Source: JANXAZ01 sp037446605 (lineage in GTDB: Bacteria; Pseudomonadota; Alphaproteobacteria; Geminicoccales; Geminicoccaceae). From it: 41,487 bases of DNA. Made by a program: the position numbers and the translations under genes. The notes under the pieces were generated by a model that worked only from the letters and a program-made list of their open reading frames with translations, searched no databases and was not told where the DNA came from. Positions 8,484 to 16,459 of the stretch are shown one piece after another. Every line of letters begins with the position of its first letter. Positions within the stretch are counted from its first letter, which is position 1. The stretch spans positions 1-41,487 of the forward strand of contig JBBIIE010000014.1 in assembly GCA_037446605.1 (NCBI GenBank), written 5' to 3'.

Positions 8484-9155
8484 GTGTACCTGCCGCCGGC
8501 GTTCCGCGAGGATCGCATCGAGGTCCTCCACCGCCTCGTCCGGGAGACCGTGTTCGCCACCCTGGTCTCGGCGACGCCCGAGGGCGGGGTCGAGGTGACC
8601 CACCTGCCGCTCCTGCTCGACCCCGAGCCCGCACCGTTCGGGACACTGCTCGGCCATCTCGCCCGCGCCAACCCGCACGTCGAGGCGCTCCGGCGGGCGC
8701 GCGAGGCGGTCGCGATCTTCCTCGGGCCCGAAGCCTATGTGAGCCCGTCCCTCTACCCGTCGAAGCGCGAGCACGGACGGGTCGTCCCCACCTGGAACTA
8801 CGTGGCGGTGCACGCCACGGGCACGCCCGAGCTGGTCGAGGAGCCGGCGGCCCTGCTGCGGCTGGTCGAGCGGCTGACCGACGAGAAGGAGCGGACGCGC
8901 GCCGAGCCCTGGGCCGTCGCCGACGCGCCCGCGCCGTTCATCGCCGGTCAGCTCGAGGGGATCGTCGGCCTGCGGCTGCGCCTCACCCGGCTCGAGGGCA
9001 AGCTCAAGCTCAGCCAGAACCGGCCGGCGGCCGATCGCGCGGGCGTGCTGGCCGGGCTCGGGAACTCGCCCCGCGCGGGCGATCGGGCGGTGGCGGACCA
9101 GATGGCCGGAAAGGAGCGGCTCGCCACGCCGGAGGTGCCGGGCGGCCGCGGCTAG
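8484..9155 (+). CDS. FMN-binding PaiB-like negative transcriptional regulator
   Basis: A protein of 223 residues from the GTG at 8484. Family signatures: VYLPPAFREDR at the N-terminus (PaiB proteins usually start MYxPxxF), TLVSATPEGGVEVTHLPLLLD, GPEAYVSPSLYPSK, RVVPTWNYVAVHATG, and KLKLSQNRPAADRAGV near the end. These are the flavin-reductase-like split-barrel motifs of PaiB. I prefer the GTG because GGAGGGAAGG lies directly upstream and the family N-terminus fits; an ATG at 8457 would add nine residues. Homologues are described as FMN-binding repressors or as pyridoxine oxidase-like proteins, so the regulator label is by family name. Its TAG overlaps the stop of the convergent gene in a shared CTAG. 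Confidence 0.88.
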   Translation: MYLPPAFREDRIEVLHRLVRETVFATLVSATPEGGVEVTHLPLLLDPEPAPFGTLLGHLARANPHVEALRRAREAVAIFLGPEAYVSPSLYPSKREHGRVVPTWNYVAVHATGTPELVEEPAALLRLVERLTDEKERTRAEPWAVADAPAPFIAGQLEGIVGLRLRLTRLEGKLKLSQNRPAADRAGVLAGLGNSPRAGDRAVADQMAGKERLATPEVPGGRG

Positions 9156-9931
9156 GAGCCGACGGATCCCTCGGCCGGGGGCGGTGCGCCGTTCGCCCGC
9201 GGGCGCAGGCCGAGAGTGCCGATTCCCGGCAGCTTGATCGCGAGCTCGGCCGGGTCGATGCCGACGACGAGCCCCAGAAGGTTGACCTCGAGCCCCTCCT
9301 CGACCGCCAGCCCGATGCCGAGCAGCCCCAGGATCGAGACCTGGTAGCCCGTGCCCGAGGGGGTCGGCCCGGCGATCCAGCCCGCCAGATAGTCCTTGCC
9401 GATCGCGGTGGGCGGCAGTTCGGCGCCGAGCTCGGGCACCTGACGCAGCACGTGGGCGACGAAGGTGTTCGAGTTCGGCCCGGGCCAGGTCAGGTAGCGG
9501 TCCGGCCACGGATAGGATGCCACCGCCGCCCTGATCCGGGGGATCAGCGCCGCCGCCTCGGGCCCGCGCCGCTCGGCCACGATCTCCGGGCGGTTGCCGG
9601 CCCAGTAGCCGTCCGGCGGCCGCATGTTGCGGCGCACCGCGGGCATGCCCCGGCTCACACCCCAGCCCACCACCTCGAACCGCTCGTACTCGGTCGCCCC
9701 CTCCTCCTTGACGACGATCCAGGAATGCACCGCGAAGGCCGCCTTCCAGCCCCAGGTGCGGGCGGCGTAGACCTGGACGATCGCCTCCGGCGCCAGGGAG
9801 GGGTCGGGGGCCAGCCCCGAGGCCGCCCAACGCGCCTGGCTCCAATGGGTCTGAGCGCCGACCCGCTGCGCCACGAGCGAGCAGCCGACCGGTCCGAGGA
9901 GGAGCAGCAGCAGGGCCGCGAGGGTCTTCAC
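9152..9931 (-). CDS. DUF3750 domain-containing (lipo)protein
   Basis: A 259-residue protein of unknown function that I recognise as DUF3750-like. It opens with a hydrophobic segment LLLLLLGPVGC that could be a lipoprotein signal with the Cys at residue 15, though Pro at -3 is a poor lipobox match. The body has QVYAARTWGWKAAFAVHSWIVVKE, VVGWGVSRG, PDRYLTWPGPNSNTFVAHVLR and GLEVNLLGLVVGIDPAELAIKLPGIGTLGL. The PGPNSNTFV stretch is the best conserved-looking part. The GTG start at 9931 is preceded by GGAG six bases away; a longer start would destroy the signal-like N-terminus. No role can be inferred from neighbours. Confidence 0.8.
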   Translation of the reverse strand: MKTLAALLLLLLGPVGCSLVAQRVGAQTHWSQARWAASGLAPDPSLAPEAIVQVYAARTWGWKAAFAVHSWIVVKEEGATEYERFEVVGWGVSRGMPAVRRNMRPPDGYWAGNRPEIVAERRGPEAAALIPRIRAAVASYPWPDRYLTWPGPNSNTFVAHVLRQVPELGAELPPTAIGKDYLAGWIAGPTPSGTGYQVSILGLLGIGLAVEEGLEVNLLGLVVGIDPAELAIKLPGIGTLGLRPRANGAPPPAEGSVGS

Positions 9932-10056
9932 GCCGGGCTCCGTGGCGATCCTGCGACCATGATCCGGCAGCAGCCGGTCGGTCGGCAAGCGCGCCCTTGA
10001 ATCGGCGCCATCCGGCGGGCACAAGGCGCCGGGGCCCGGCCGCGGAGGCGTACCTC

Positions 10057-10986
10057 TTGGCGCTGCTGTTCGCGAGCCCGGACGACGATCCGGTCGCCTG
10101 GGGCGCGGCGCTCCGCCGCCGCCTGCCCGACCTCGAGGTGCGCGTCTTCCCGGAGATCGGCGATCCGGCCGGGATCGACGCCGCCCTGGTCTGGCTGCCG
10201 CCGCCGGGGCTGCTCGCGAGCCTGCCGAACCTCAAGGCGATCCTCTCGCTCGGCGCCGGGGTCGACCGGCTGCTCGAGGATACGACCCTGCCGGCCGGCG
10301 TGCCGGTCTGCCGGATGGTCGATCCGGCGCTCACCGCGAGCATGGCCGAGTGCGTGCTGCTGCACGTGCTGCGCTACCACCGCGACCTCGACATCTACGA
10401 GGCGCAGCAGCGCCGGGCGCTGTGGCGGCTGGTCCTGCCGCGGCCGCCGGCCTCGACCGTGGTCGGGATCCTCGGGCAGGGCGAGCTCGGCGGGGCCGCG
10501 GCCCGCCTGGTCGTGGCGCACGGGTTCGGCGTGCGGGGGTGGAGCCGGACCCGCCGCGCGCTCGACGGGGTCGCGAGCTTCGCCGGTCCGGGCGAGCTCG
10601 ACGCGTTCCTCGACGGTCTGTCGGTGCTCGTCTGCCTGCTGCCGCTCACCGCCGAGACGCGCGGCATCCTGAACGCGGCCCTGTTCGACCGCCTGCCCCG
10701 CGGCGCGCGGCTCGTCAATCTCGCGCGCGGCGCGCACCTGGTCGAGCAGGACCTCCTCGATGCGCTCGCCGTGGGCCGGCTCGCGCATGCCACGCTGGAC
10801 GTGTTCGCGACCGAGCCGCTGCCACCCGAGCATCCGTTCTGGCGCCATCCGCGGATCACCGTGATCCCGCACGCCGCCGCCTACAGCCTGCCCGAGAGCG
10901 GCGCCGATCTCGTGGCCGAGAACCTGCGCCGCCTGGCCCGCCGTGAGCCGCTGCTGCACCGGGTCGAGCGGGCACGCGGCTATTGA
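10057..10986 (+). CDS. D-2-hydroxyacid dehydrogenase, glyoxylate/hydroxypyruvate reductase A-like
   Basis: A 309-residue NAD(P)-dependent D-2-hydroxyacid dehydrogenase like GhrA, reducing glyoxylate or hydroxypyruvate. The split catalytic domain starts LALLFASPDDD and contains the substrate loop LSLGAGVDRLL. The Rossmann motif ILGQGELGG is at 138-146. Catalytic residues by family position: Arg224 (NLARG), Glu253 (FATEPLP) and His272 (IPHAAA). The likely start is the TTG at 10057, with GGAGG eight bases upstream; it gives the usual GhrA length. An earlier TTG at 9997 would add 20 arginine-rich residues with no family fit. The next gene, a ParA ATPase, starts 10 bases after the stop, so the two may be co-transcribed. 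Confidence 0.9.
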   Translation: MALLFASPDDDPVAWGAALRRRLPDLEVRVFPEIGDPAGIDAALVWLPPPGLLASLPNLKAILSLGAGVDRLLEDTTLPAGVPVCRMVDPALTASMAECVLLHVLRYHRDLDIYEAQQRRALWRLVLPRPPASTVVGILGQGELGGAAARLVVAHGFGVRGWSRTRRALDGVASFAGPGELDAFLDGLSVLVCLLPLTAETRGILNAALFDRLPRGARLVNLARGAHLVEQDLLDALAVGRLAHATLDVFATEPLPPEHPFWRHPRITVIPHAAAYSLPESGADLVAENLRRLARREPLLHRVERARGY

Positions 10987-10996
10987 GGAGGCTCCG

Positions 10997-11626
10997 GTGC
11001 CGGCACGCATCCTGACCGTGGCGCAGCAGAAGGGCGGGGCCGGCAAGACCACATTGGTCGTTCAGCTCGCCACCGCGCTCGCCGCGGCCGGGCGGCGGGT
11101 GGCGGTGGTCGACATCGACCCGCAGGCGAGCCTCACCGGGTGGATGCGGATCCGCGAGCACGAGGCGCGCTCGGTGCCCGAGCTGCGCTTCGCCATGGTC
11201 GGCGGCTGGCGGCTCGGGGTCGAGCTCGACCGGCTGGTGCGCGAGGTCGACCTCGTGCTGGTCGATACCCCACCGCACGCCGAGAGCGAGGCCAAGGGAG
11301 CGATCCGCCGCGCCGATCTCGTGCTCGTGCCCTGCCAGCCGAGCCCGGCCGACCTCTGGGCGAGCCGCGCCACCTTCGAGCTGGCGCGCAAGGAGGGCCG
11401 CGCGGCGCGGCTCGTCTGGACGCGGGTGCCGCCGCGCGGCCGGGCGGTCGAGGAGGCGCGCGCCACGGTGGCCCGCGAAGGCTGGCCCGCGGCGGCGGCC
11501 GAGCTCGGCAACCGTCAGGCCTACGTCGCGAGCTTCGCCCGGGGGCTGGGCGTGGTCGAGGCGGAGCCCCGGGGGGCGGCGGCGCACGAGGTCGAGGCGC
11601 TGATCCGCGAGCTCGCGCCGCCTTGA
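10997..11626 (+). CDS. ParA/MinD-like P-loop ATPase (orphan, short)
   Basis: A 209-residue single-domain ParA-family ATPase. The deviant Walker A motif QQKGGAGKTT starts near residue 9 and carries the signature lysine. The switch I-like segment VVDIDPQASLTGW follows, then Walker B/switch II VDLVLVDTPPHAESEAK and RADLVLVPCQPSPADLWAS. There is no N-terminal DNA-binding helix-turn-helix, so it is the short type. The GTG start has GAGGAG six bases upstream. No parB-like gene or obvious parS cluster is adjacent, so it is not a chromosome parAB pair. Positioning of a protein complex or a plasmid-derived remnant are possible; partner unknown. Glutamate-cysteine ligase follows after 69 bases. Confidence 0.9.
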   Translation: MPARILTVAQQKGGAGKTTLVVQLATALAAAGRRVAVVDIDPQASLTGWMRIREHEARSVPELRFAMVGGWRLGVELDRLVREVDLVLVDTPPHAESEAKGAIRRADLVLVPCQPSPADLWASRATFELARKEGRAARLVWTRVPPRGRAVEEARATVAREGWPAAAAELGNRQAYVASFARGLGVVEAEPRGAAAHEVEALIRELAPP

Positions 11627-11695
11627 AGCGCCCCCCGGTTGCCGCGGCCGCGGCGGCGGGGCTATGAGGCCGCGTCACTCGGGGAAGGAGCACCG

Positions 11696-13063
11696 ATGTC
11701 CGCGCCGCCCACCGGCACAGGCGAGCCGATCACCGACCGCCGTCAACTCGTCGAGTGGTTCGCCCGGGGGTGCAAGCCGCGGCAGAGCTTCCGGATCGGC
11801 ACCGAGCACGAGAAGTTCTGCTTCACCACGGCCGACCTGCGACCGCTGCCCTACGAGGGCCGGAGCGGGATTCGGGCGCTGCTCGACGGCCTCGCCGACC
11901 GCTTCGGCTGGGAGCGGGTGCTCGAGGAGGGCCGACCGATCGCGCTCACCAAGGGTGGCTGCGCGGTGACGCTCGAGCCGGGCGGCCAGCTCGAGCTCAG
12001 CGGCGCGCCGCTCGAGACGCTGCACCAGACCTGTTGCGAGGTCCACACCCATCTCGACGAGGTCAAGAAGGTGGCCGAGCCGCTCGGCGTGGCGATGCTC
12101 GGCATGGGCTTCAATCCCAAGTGGCGGCGCGAGGACATCCCCTGGATGCCCAAGGGCCGCTACCGGATCATGCGCGCCTACATGCCGAAGCGCGGCGGGC
12201 TCGGCCTGGACATGATGCTCCGGACCTGCACCGTGCAGGTCAACCTCGACTTCGAGACCGAGGCCGACATGGTCACCAAGCTGCGCACCAGCCTGGCGCT
12301 GCAGCCGGTGGCGACCGCGCTCTTCGCCAACTCGCCGTTCCTCGAGGGCCGGCCCTCGGGGTTCCTGTCGCTCCGCTCGCGGGTCTGGCTGGATACCGAT
12401 CCGGACCGCTCGGGCATGCTGCCCTTCGTGTTCGAGGAGGGCTTCGGCTTCGAGCGCTACGTCGAGTACCTGCTCGACGTGCCGATGTACTTCGTCTACC
12501 GGGACGGCCGCTACGTCGACGCCTCGGGTCAGTCGTTCCGTGACTTCCTGGACGGGCGCCTGCCGGCGCTGCCCGGCGAGCGGCCGACGATCTCCGACTG
12601 GGCCGACCACGTGACGACCGCGTTCCCGGAGGTGCGGCTCAAGCGCTACCTCGAGATGCGCGGGGCCGACGGCGGCCGCTTCCGCACCATCTGCGCCCTG
12701 CCCGCACTCTGGGTCGGGCTGCTGTACGACGAGACCTCGCTCCGTGCGGCGGCCGATCTGGTGGCCGACTGGACCGTGGCCGAGCTCGAGGAGCTGCGCC
12801 GCGAGGTGCCGCGGCAGGGGCTCGCGACCCCCTTCCGGGGCGGGACCGTGCTCGATGCGGCGCGCACGATCGTGGGCCTCGCCCGCGACGGCCTGGCCCG
12901 ACGGGGGCGGCTCAACTGGGACGGCCAGGACGAGACCCGCTACTTGGCGCCGCTCGAGGAGACCTGCGCCACCGGCCGCACCCCGGCCGAGCTCAAGCTG
13001 CACCGCTTCCACGAGGAATGGGGCGGCTCGGTCGATCCCCTGTTCACCGAGTTCGCCTTCTGA
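11696..13063 (+). CDS. gshA: Glutamate-cysteine ligase (plant/alphaproteobacterial type)
   Basis: A 455-residue enzyme that joins glutamate and cysteine with ATP, the first step of glutathione synthesis in the cytoplasm. Visible motifs: RIGTEHEKF (33-41) with the metal-binding Glu residues, then LEPGGQLELSGAPLETLHQTC, GMGFNPKWRREDIPWMPKGRY, RTCTVQVNLDFE and FANSPFLEGRPSGFLSLRSRVW. Length and motifs fit the GshA class shared by alphaproteobacteria and plants, not the E. coli class. The ATG follows GGGGAAGGAG. The last 20 bases overlap the end of the convergent SGNH hydrolase gene. No gshB is in the window. Confidence 0.95.
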   Translation: MSAPPTGTGEPITDRRQLVEWFARGCKPRQSFRIGTEHEKFCFTTADLRPLPYEGRSGIRALLDGLADRFGWERVLEEGRPIALTKGGCAVTLEPGGQLELSGAPLETLHQTCCEVHTHLDEVKKVAEPLGVAMLGMGFNPKWRREDIPWMPKGRYRIMRAYMPKRGGLGLDMMLRTCTVQVNLDFETEADMVTKLRTSLALQPVATALFANSPFLEGRPSGFLSLRSRVWLDTDPDRSGMLPFVFEEGFGFERYVEYLLDVPMYFVYRDGRYVDASGQSFRDFLDGRLPALPGERPTISDWADHVTTAFPEVRLKRYLEMRGADGGRFRTICALPALWVGLLYDETSLRAAADLVADWTVAELEELRREVPRQGLATPFRGGTVLDAARTIVGLARDGLARRGRLNWDGQDETRYLAPLEETCATGRTPAELKLHRFHEEWGGSVDPLFTEFAF

Positions 13064-14150
13064 TCCGGAGCCCCGCGGGCAGTGCCGCGGCGCGCGCCGG
13101 CAGCGGATGCGCGACCAGCGCCTCCTCGATGATGCGCTCGAAGGCCCGGCCGACCTTGGCGAAGCCGCGGCCGGCGGCATCGGAGGGGTGGATCTCGTCG
13201 GCCCAGTCCTGCTCGTCCAGCAGCGGCCGACAGTCGACCAGACAGGCGAAGGGGTAGGCCCCGCCGGCGCGGTTGCCGCCGCACAGCCGGGCGAGCAGCT
13301 CGTGCAGGCGGTCGATCAGGAGCGCCACGATCGCCCGCTGCTCGCGCGGATCGTGGAAGCCGCGGCTCTCGAGCGGCCGGCGCAGCCAGCCGCCGTGACG
13401 GGTCCAGGTCGGCCGGCGCGGATCGCCGTCGAACGCCGGGACGGCATGGGCGTAGCCGTGGCAGACCACGAAGGTGCCCGGGCGGATCGCCGCCACCGTC
13501 TCGAGGACGCGGCGGTAGCCGGTCTCGATCTCGGCCAGGCGGCGGGCGAGCCCCTCGGTGTCGACGTGCCAGGCCGGGTCACGGCCGGGGGTGCGCGGGT
13601 GCAGGATCGAGGTGAGGATGGAAACCTCGCGGCCCTGCGCATCGGTCTCGGTCCCGATGATGTCGTTGCCGCCGGCCGACAGCAGTACCCCGCGCACGCG
13701 CCCGCCCAGGCGCGGGTCGAGGAGCGCGCCCGGGTACTCGGCATCCGCGCCGGTCATGTGCGCCAGCGTGTCGCCGGCGGCGCCGAGGCTCCAGACGAGG
13801 TAGCGATCGGCCAGCTGGTCGATCGTGTCGTCGAGCAGTAGCGGGAACTGGAACCAGCTGTCCCCTTCGGAGACCAGGAGCGGCAGGCTCTCGCCGCGCT
13901 CGAGGCGGCGCAGGCAGCGTTGCTGGCGACGCCAGCGCGCCCAGCTGTTGGCCCAGCCCAGGAAGCCGAGCCGCTCGATCCGGACCGCATCGAGGGGCCG
14001 GAGCTCGACCCGATCGGGATCGGGTTGCACCACCGGATCGAACGGCCCCGACGCCTCGGCCACGCCGCGCAGATAGGGGCGGATCCGGGCGTCGGGCAGG
14101 TCGGGATCGGCGAGCTTGGCCTCGAGCTCGTCGAAGCTGATCCGGCGCAT
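13044..14150 (-). CDS. SGNH/GDSL-type hydrolase with N-terminal helical extension
   Basis: A 368-residue protein. Residues 1-90 are a helical region beginning RISFDELEAKLADPDLPDA that is not part of the hydrolase core. The SGNH core starts at LLVSEGDSWFQFP with nucleophile Ser98, continues with SAGGNDIIG (Asn162 oxyanion hole), and ends with DWADEIHPSD, giving Asp318 and His321. All catalytic positions are present. No signal peptide is seen, so it is probably cytoplasmic. The ATG at 14150 has GGGGAG upstream; an earlier start would add 27 residues. It diverges from the protease-nuclease fusion across 101 bases containing an inverted repeat. The substrate is unknown; esterase or lipase-like action is a family inference. 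Confidence 0.85.
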   Translation of the reverse strand: MRRISFDELEAKLADPDLPDARIRPYLRGVAEASGPFDPVVQPDPDRVELRPLDAVRIERLGFLGWANSWARWRRQQRCLRRLERGESLPLLVSEGDSWFQFPLLLDDTIDQLADRYLVWSLGAAGDTLAHMTGADAEYPGALLDPRLGGRVRGVLLSAGGNDIIGTETDAQGREVSILTSILHPRTPGRDPAWHVDTEGLARRLAEIETGYRRVLETVAAIRPGTFVVCHGYAHAVPAFDGDPRRPTWTRHGGWLRRPLESRGFHDPREQRAIVALLIDRLHELLARLCGGNRAGGAYPFACLVDCRPLLDEQDWADEIHPSDAAGRGFAKVGRAFERIIEEALVAHPLPARAAALPAGLRIRRRTR

Positions 14151-14160
14151 GGGCGGCTCC

Positions 14161-14222
14161 CCGTCGGACAACTGGCACGCGATTGCCTCGCGACGGAGGA
14201 TATAGCAGAGGTCGTCCGACGG
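14161..14222. promoter_or_regulatory. 9-bp perfect inverted repeat in shared divergent upstream region
   Basis: Arms CCGTCGGAC (14161-14169) and GTCCGACGG (14214-14222) are exact reverse complements, separated by 44 bases that hold the only AT-rich patch, GGATATAGCAG. The element lies between the SGNH hydrolase and protease-nuclease genes, whose starts are 101 bases apart. It could be a paired operator controlling both genes. This role is inferred; no matching regulator gene is adjacent. Confidence 0.4.
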
Positions 14223-14251
14223 ATGGTCCATCGCGGCGGTGAGGGGTGGAG

Positions 14252-16438
14252 ATGCCCGAGCTCGATGCGCGCCTGCGCGCCATCGCCGAGGCGGCGGCCA
14301 GCCGCTTCGAGCGGCGCGCCCGGCCGCGGGCGGCGCGACTTCGGGCGCTGCGCGCCGGACGGCTGACCCGCGCCGACACCCCGGAGCGGCTGGCCGCCCG
14401 GCTCGACCGTCTCTACCGGGCGGCGAACGCCGCGCGTGCCCGCCTGCACGCAGCGGCCGGAGAGGTGGGTGTCGCGCGCGCCACCGCGGTGCTGCCCCCG
14501 CTGCCGCAGCCGCTCGACGACGCGCTCGCCCGGGAGGCGCTGATCGGCCTCAAGGATTTCCTGAGCGTCGAGTTCCTCGAGCGTGGCGTCTCCGCGGCCC
14601 GCACGGTCGGTCGCATCGTGATCCGTGACGGTGCCCGCACCGCGCCGCGCGGCACCGGCTTCCTGGTCGCCCCGGGGGTGGCGCTCACCAACGAGCACGT
14701 GCTCGGCAACCCGGCCGAGGCGGCCGCGGCCGCCCTCCAGCTCGACTTCGAGGCGAACGGGTTCGGCCCGCCGGTGGCTGTGCAGACCTTCGCGCTGGAG
14801 CCGGACCGGCTGTTCCTGCGCGATGCCGATCTGGACTTCGCGCTGGTCGCGGTCGCCGCCCGCTCGCGCGACGGCGCCGAGCTTTCGGGCTACGGCTGGT
14901 CGCCGCTCGACGGCCGCATCGGCAAGGTCACGATCGGCGAGCCGGTGAACCTCGTGCAGCATCCGCAGGGCCGCGAGAAGGAGGTCGTGCTGCGCGGCAA
15001 TCGCCTGGTCGATCTGTTGACCGGGCCCCCCGGCGAGGAGGACCCGGGCTTCGCCCCGTTCCTGCACTACGAGGCCGACACCGAGCGGGGCTCGTCGGGC
15101 GCGCCGGTGTTCAACGACGGCTGGGAGGTCGTGGCGCTGCACCACAGCGCCGTCCCGGCCCGCGACGCTGCCGGGCGATGGCTCGCCCGCGACGGCAGCG
15201 TCTGGGTCGAGGGCCGCGATCCGCCGGCCTCGATCGCCTGGGTGGCCAACGAGGGCGTGCGCGTCTCGGCGATCGTGCGCGCCCTCGAGGCGGCGCTCGG
15301 GAGCCTCTCGGGCGAGGCGTCGGGGCTCTTGGAGCGAGTGCTCGAGGCCGGCCGGTCGGGTGCACCCGCGCCCGTGCCCCGCTCGGCTCCGGCGCCGGCG
15401 GAGGAGGCGGCCACGGGGGGACCGCCCACTTCGGCCGGCCGGGTGAGCGTCCAGGTGCCCCTCACCCTCGAGCTCACCCTGGGATCCCCCGGGTCCGGCC
15501 GGGTCGAGCTGCGCCTCGCCGGTCCCGGCGCCGGGGCCGCCGAGGAACGGCTGCGGCCGGCCGACTACGCCGACCGGGCGGGCTTCGATCCCTGCTTCCT
15601 CGGGTTCGAGCTGCCCCTGCCGCGGCTGGTCGACGAGCGCCACGGCCCGCTCGCCGAGCTGATCGGCCGTCCGGGCGAGCACGAGCTGCGCTACCACCAT
15701 TTCAGCGTGCTCGTGAACGCCCGCCGTCGGCTCGCCTGCCTGTCGGCGGTCAATGTCGACTTCGACGCGCCGGTGATGCTCGGCCGCGAGGAGGGGACCG
15801 GGCGCTGGCGCTACGACCCGCGCCTGAGCCGCGACGTCCAGGCCGGCGAGGCCTACTACCGCGACAACCCGCTCGACCGAGGGCATCTCACCCGGCGGGC
15901 GGACGCCGCCTGGGGCCGCGACCGGGTCGAGGCGCTCGCCGCCAACGACGACACCTTCCATTGGACCAACTGCGCCCCGCAGCACGAGGACTTCAACCGC
16001 CCGAACGCCTACACGAGCCGCGATCTCAAGCTCTGGGGCGATCTGGAGAACCACGTCGCGCATCAGGGCTCGCTGCAGCGCATCCGGGTCTCGGTCCTGA
16101 ACGGCCCGATCTTCGCGGACAACGACCTGCCGCTGGGCGATCTCCTGGTGCCGCGGGCGTTCTTCAAGATCGTGGTGTTCGCGCGCGAGGACGGCCGGCC
16201 GGGTGCGCTCGGCTTCGTCCTCGAGCAGAGCGATCTCCTCGCCCGGCGCCCGGAAGAGGCGATCGAGGTCGGCGAGTTCCGGTTGCGCCAGCGACCGATC
16301 GCCGCGATCGCCGCCACCACCGGCCTCGACCTCGACCGGCTGGCCGCCTTCGACCCGCTGGCCGGTGCGCCCGCGCGCGAGGCGCTCGCCGGCGCGAGCG
16401 ACCGGCCGATCCGCCGCCTGGCCGACATCCGGCTCTGA
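14252..16438 (+). CDS. Trypsin-like serine protease fused to DNA/RNA non-specific (endonuclease G-type) nuclease
   Basis: A 728-residue two-enzyme fusion. Residues 1-125 are an Arg/Ala-rich helical region ending in a GLKDFLSVEFLERGVSAARTV block. The trypsin-like domain follows: His149 in LTNEHVLGN, Asp195 in DADLDFALVAV, and Ser282 in ERGSSGAPVF, a complete triad. A linker (about 365-420) leads to the nuclease domain: DRGHLTRR with catalytic His545 and metal-ligand Asn573 in WTNCAPQHEDFN, as in the NUC1/endonuclease G family. No signal peptide is seen, so both activities are probably cytoplasmic and would need control. The ATG at 14252 follows GAGGGG; a GTG two codons earlier is possible. The divergent SGNH gene is the obvious partner. 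A suicide or effector role is inference. Confidence 0.9.
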   Translation: MPELDARLRAIAEAAASRFERRARPRAARLRALRAGRLTRADTPERLAARLDRLYRAANAARARLHAAAGEVGVARATAVLPPLPQPLDDALAREALIGLKDFLSVEFLERGVSAARTVGRIVIRDGARTAPRGTGFLVAPGVALTNEHVLGNPAEAAAAALQLDFEANGFGPPVAVQTFALEPDRLFLRDADLDFALVAVAARSRDGAELSGYGWSPLDGRIGKVTIGEPVNLVQHPQGREKEVVLRGNRLVDLLTGPPGEEDPGFAPFLHYEADTERGSSGAPVFNDGWEVVALHHSAVPARDAAGRWLARDGSVWVEGRDPPASIAWVANEGVRVSAIVRALEAALGSLSGEASGLLERVLEAGRSGAPAPVPRSAPAPAEEAATGGPPTSAGRVSVQVPLTLELTLGSPGSGRVELRLAGPGAGAAEERLRPADYADRAGFDPCFLGFELPLPRLVDERHGPLAELIGRPGEHELRYHHFSVLVNARRRLACLSAVNVDFDAPVMLGREEGTGRWRYDPRLSRDVQAGEAYYRDNPLDRGHLTRRADAAWGRDRVEALAANDDTFHWTNCAPQHEDFNRPNAYTSRDLKLWGDLENHVAHQGSLQRIRVSVLNGPIFADNDLPLGDLLVPRAFFKIVVFAREDGRPGALGFVLEQSDLLARRPEEAIEVGEFRLRQRPIAAIAATTGLDLDRLAAFDPLAGAPAREALAGASDRPIRRLADIRL

Positions 16439-16459
16439 GCTGCGCTGCCCCGGGTCGGC

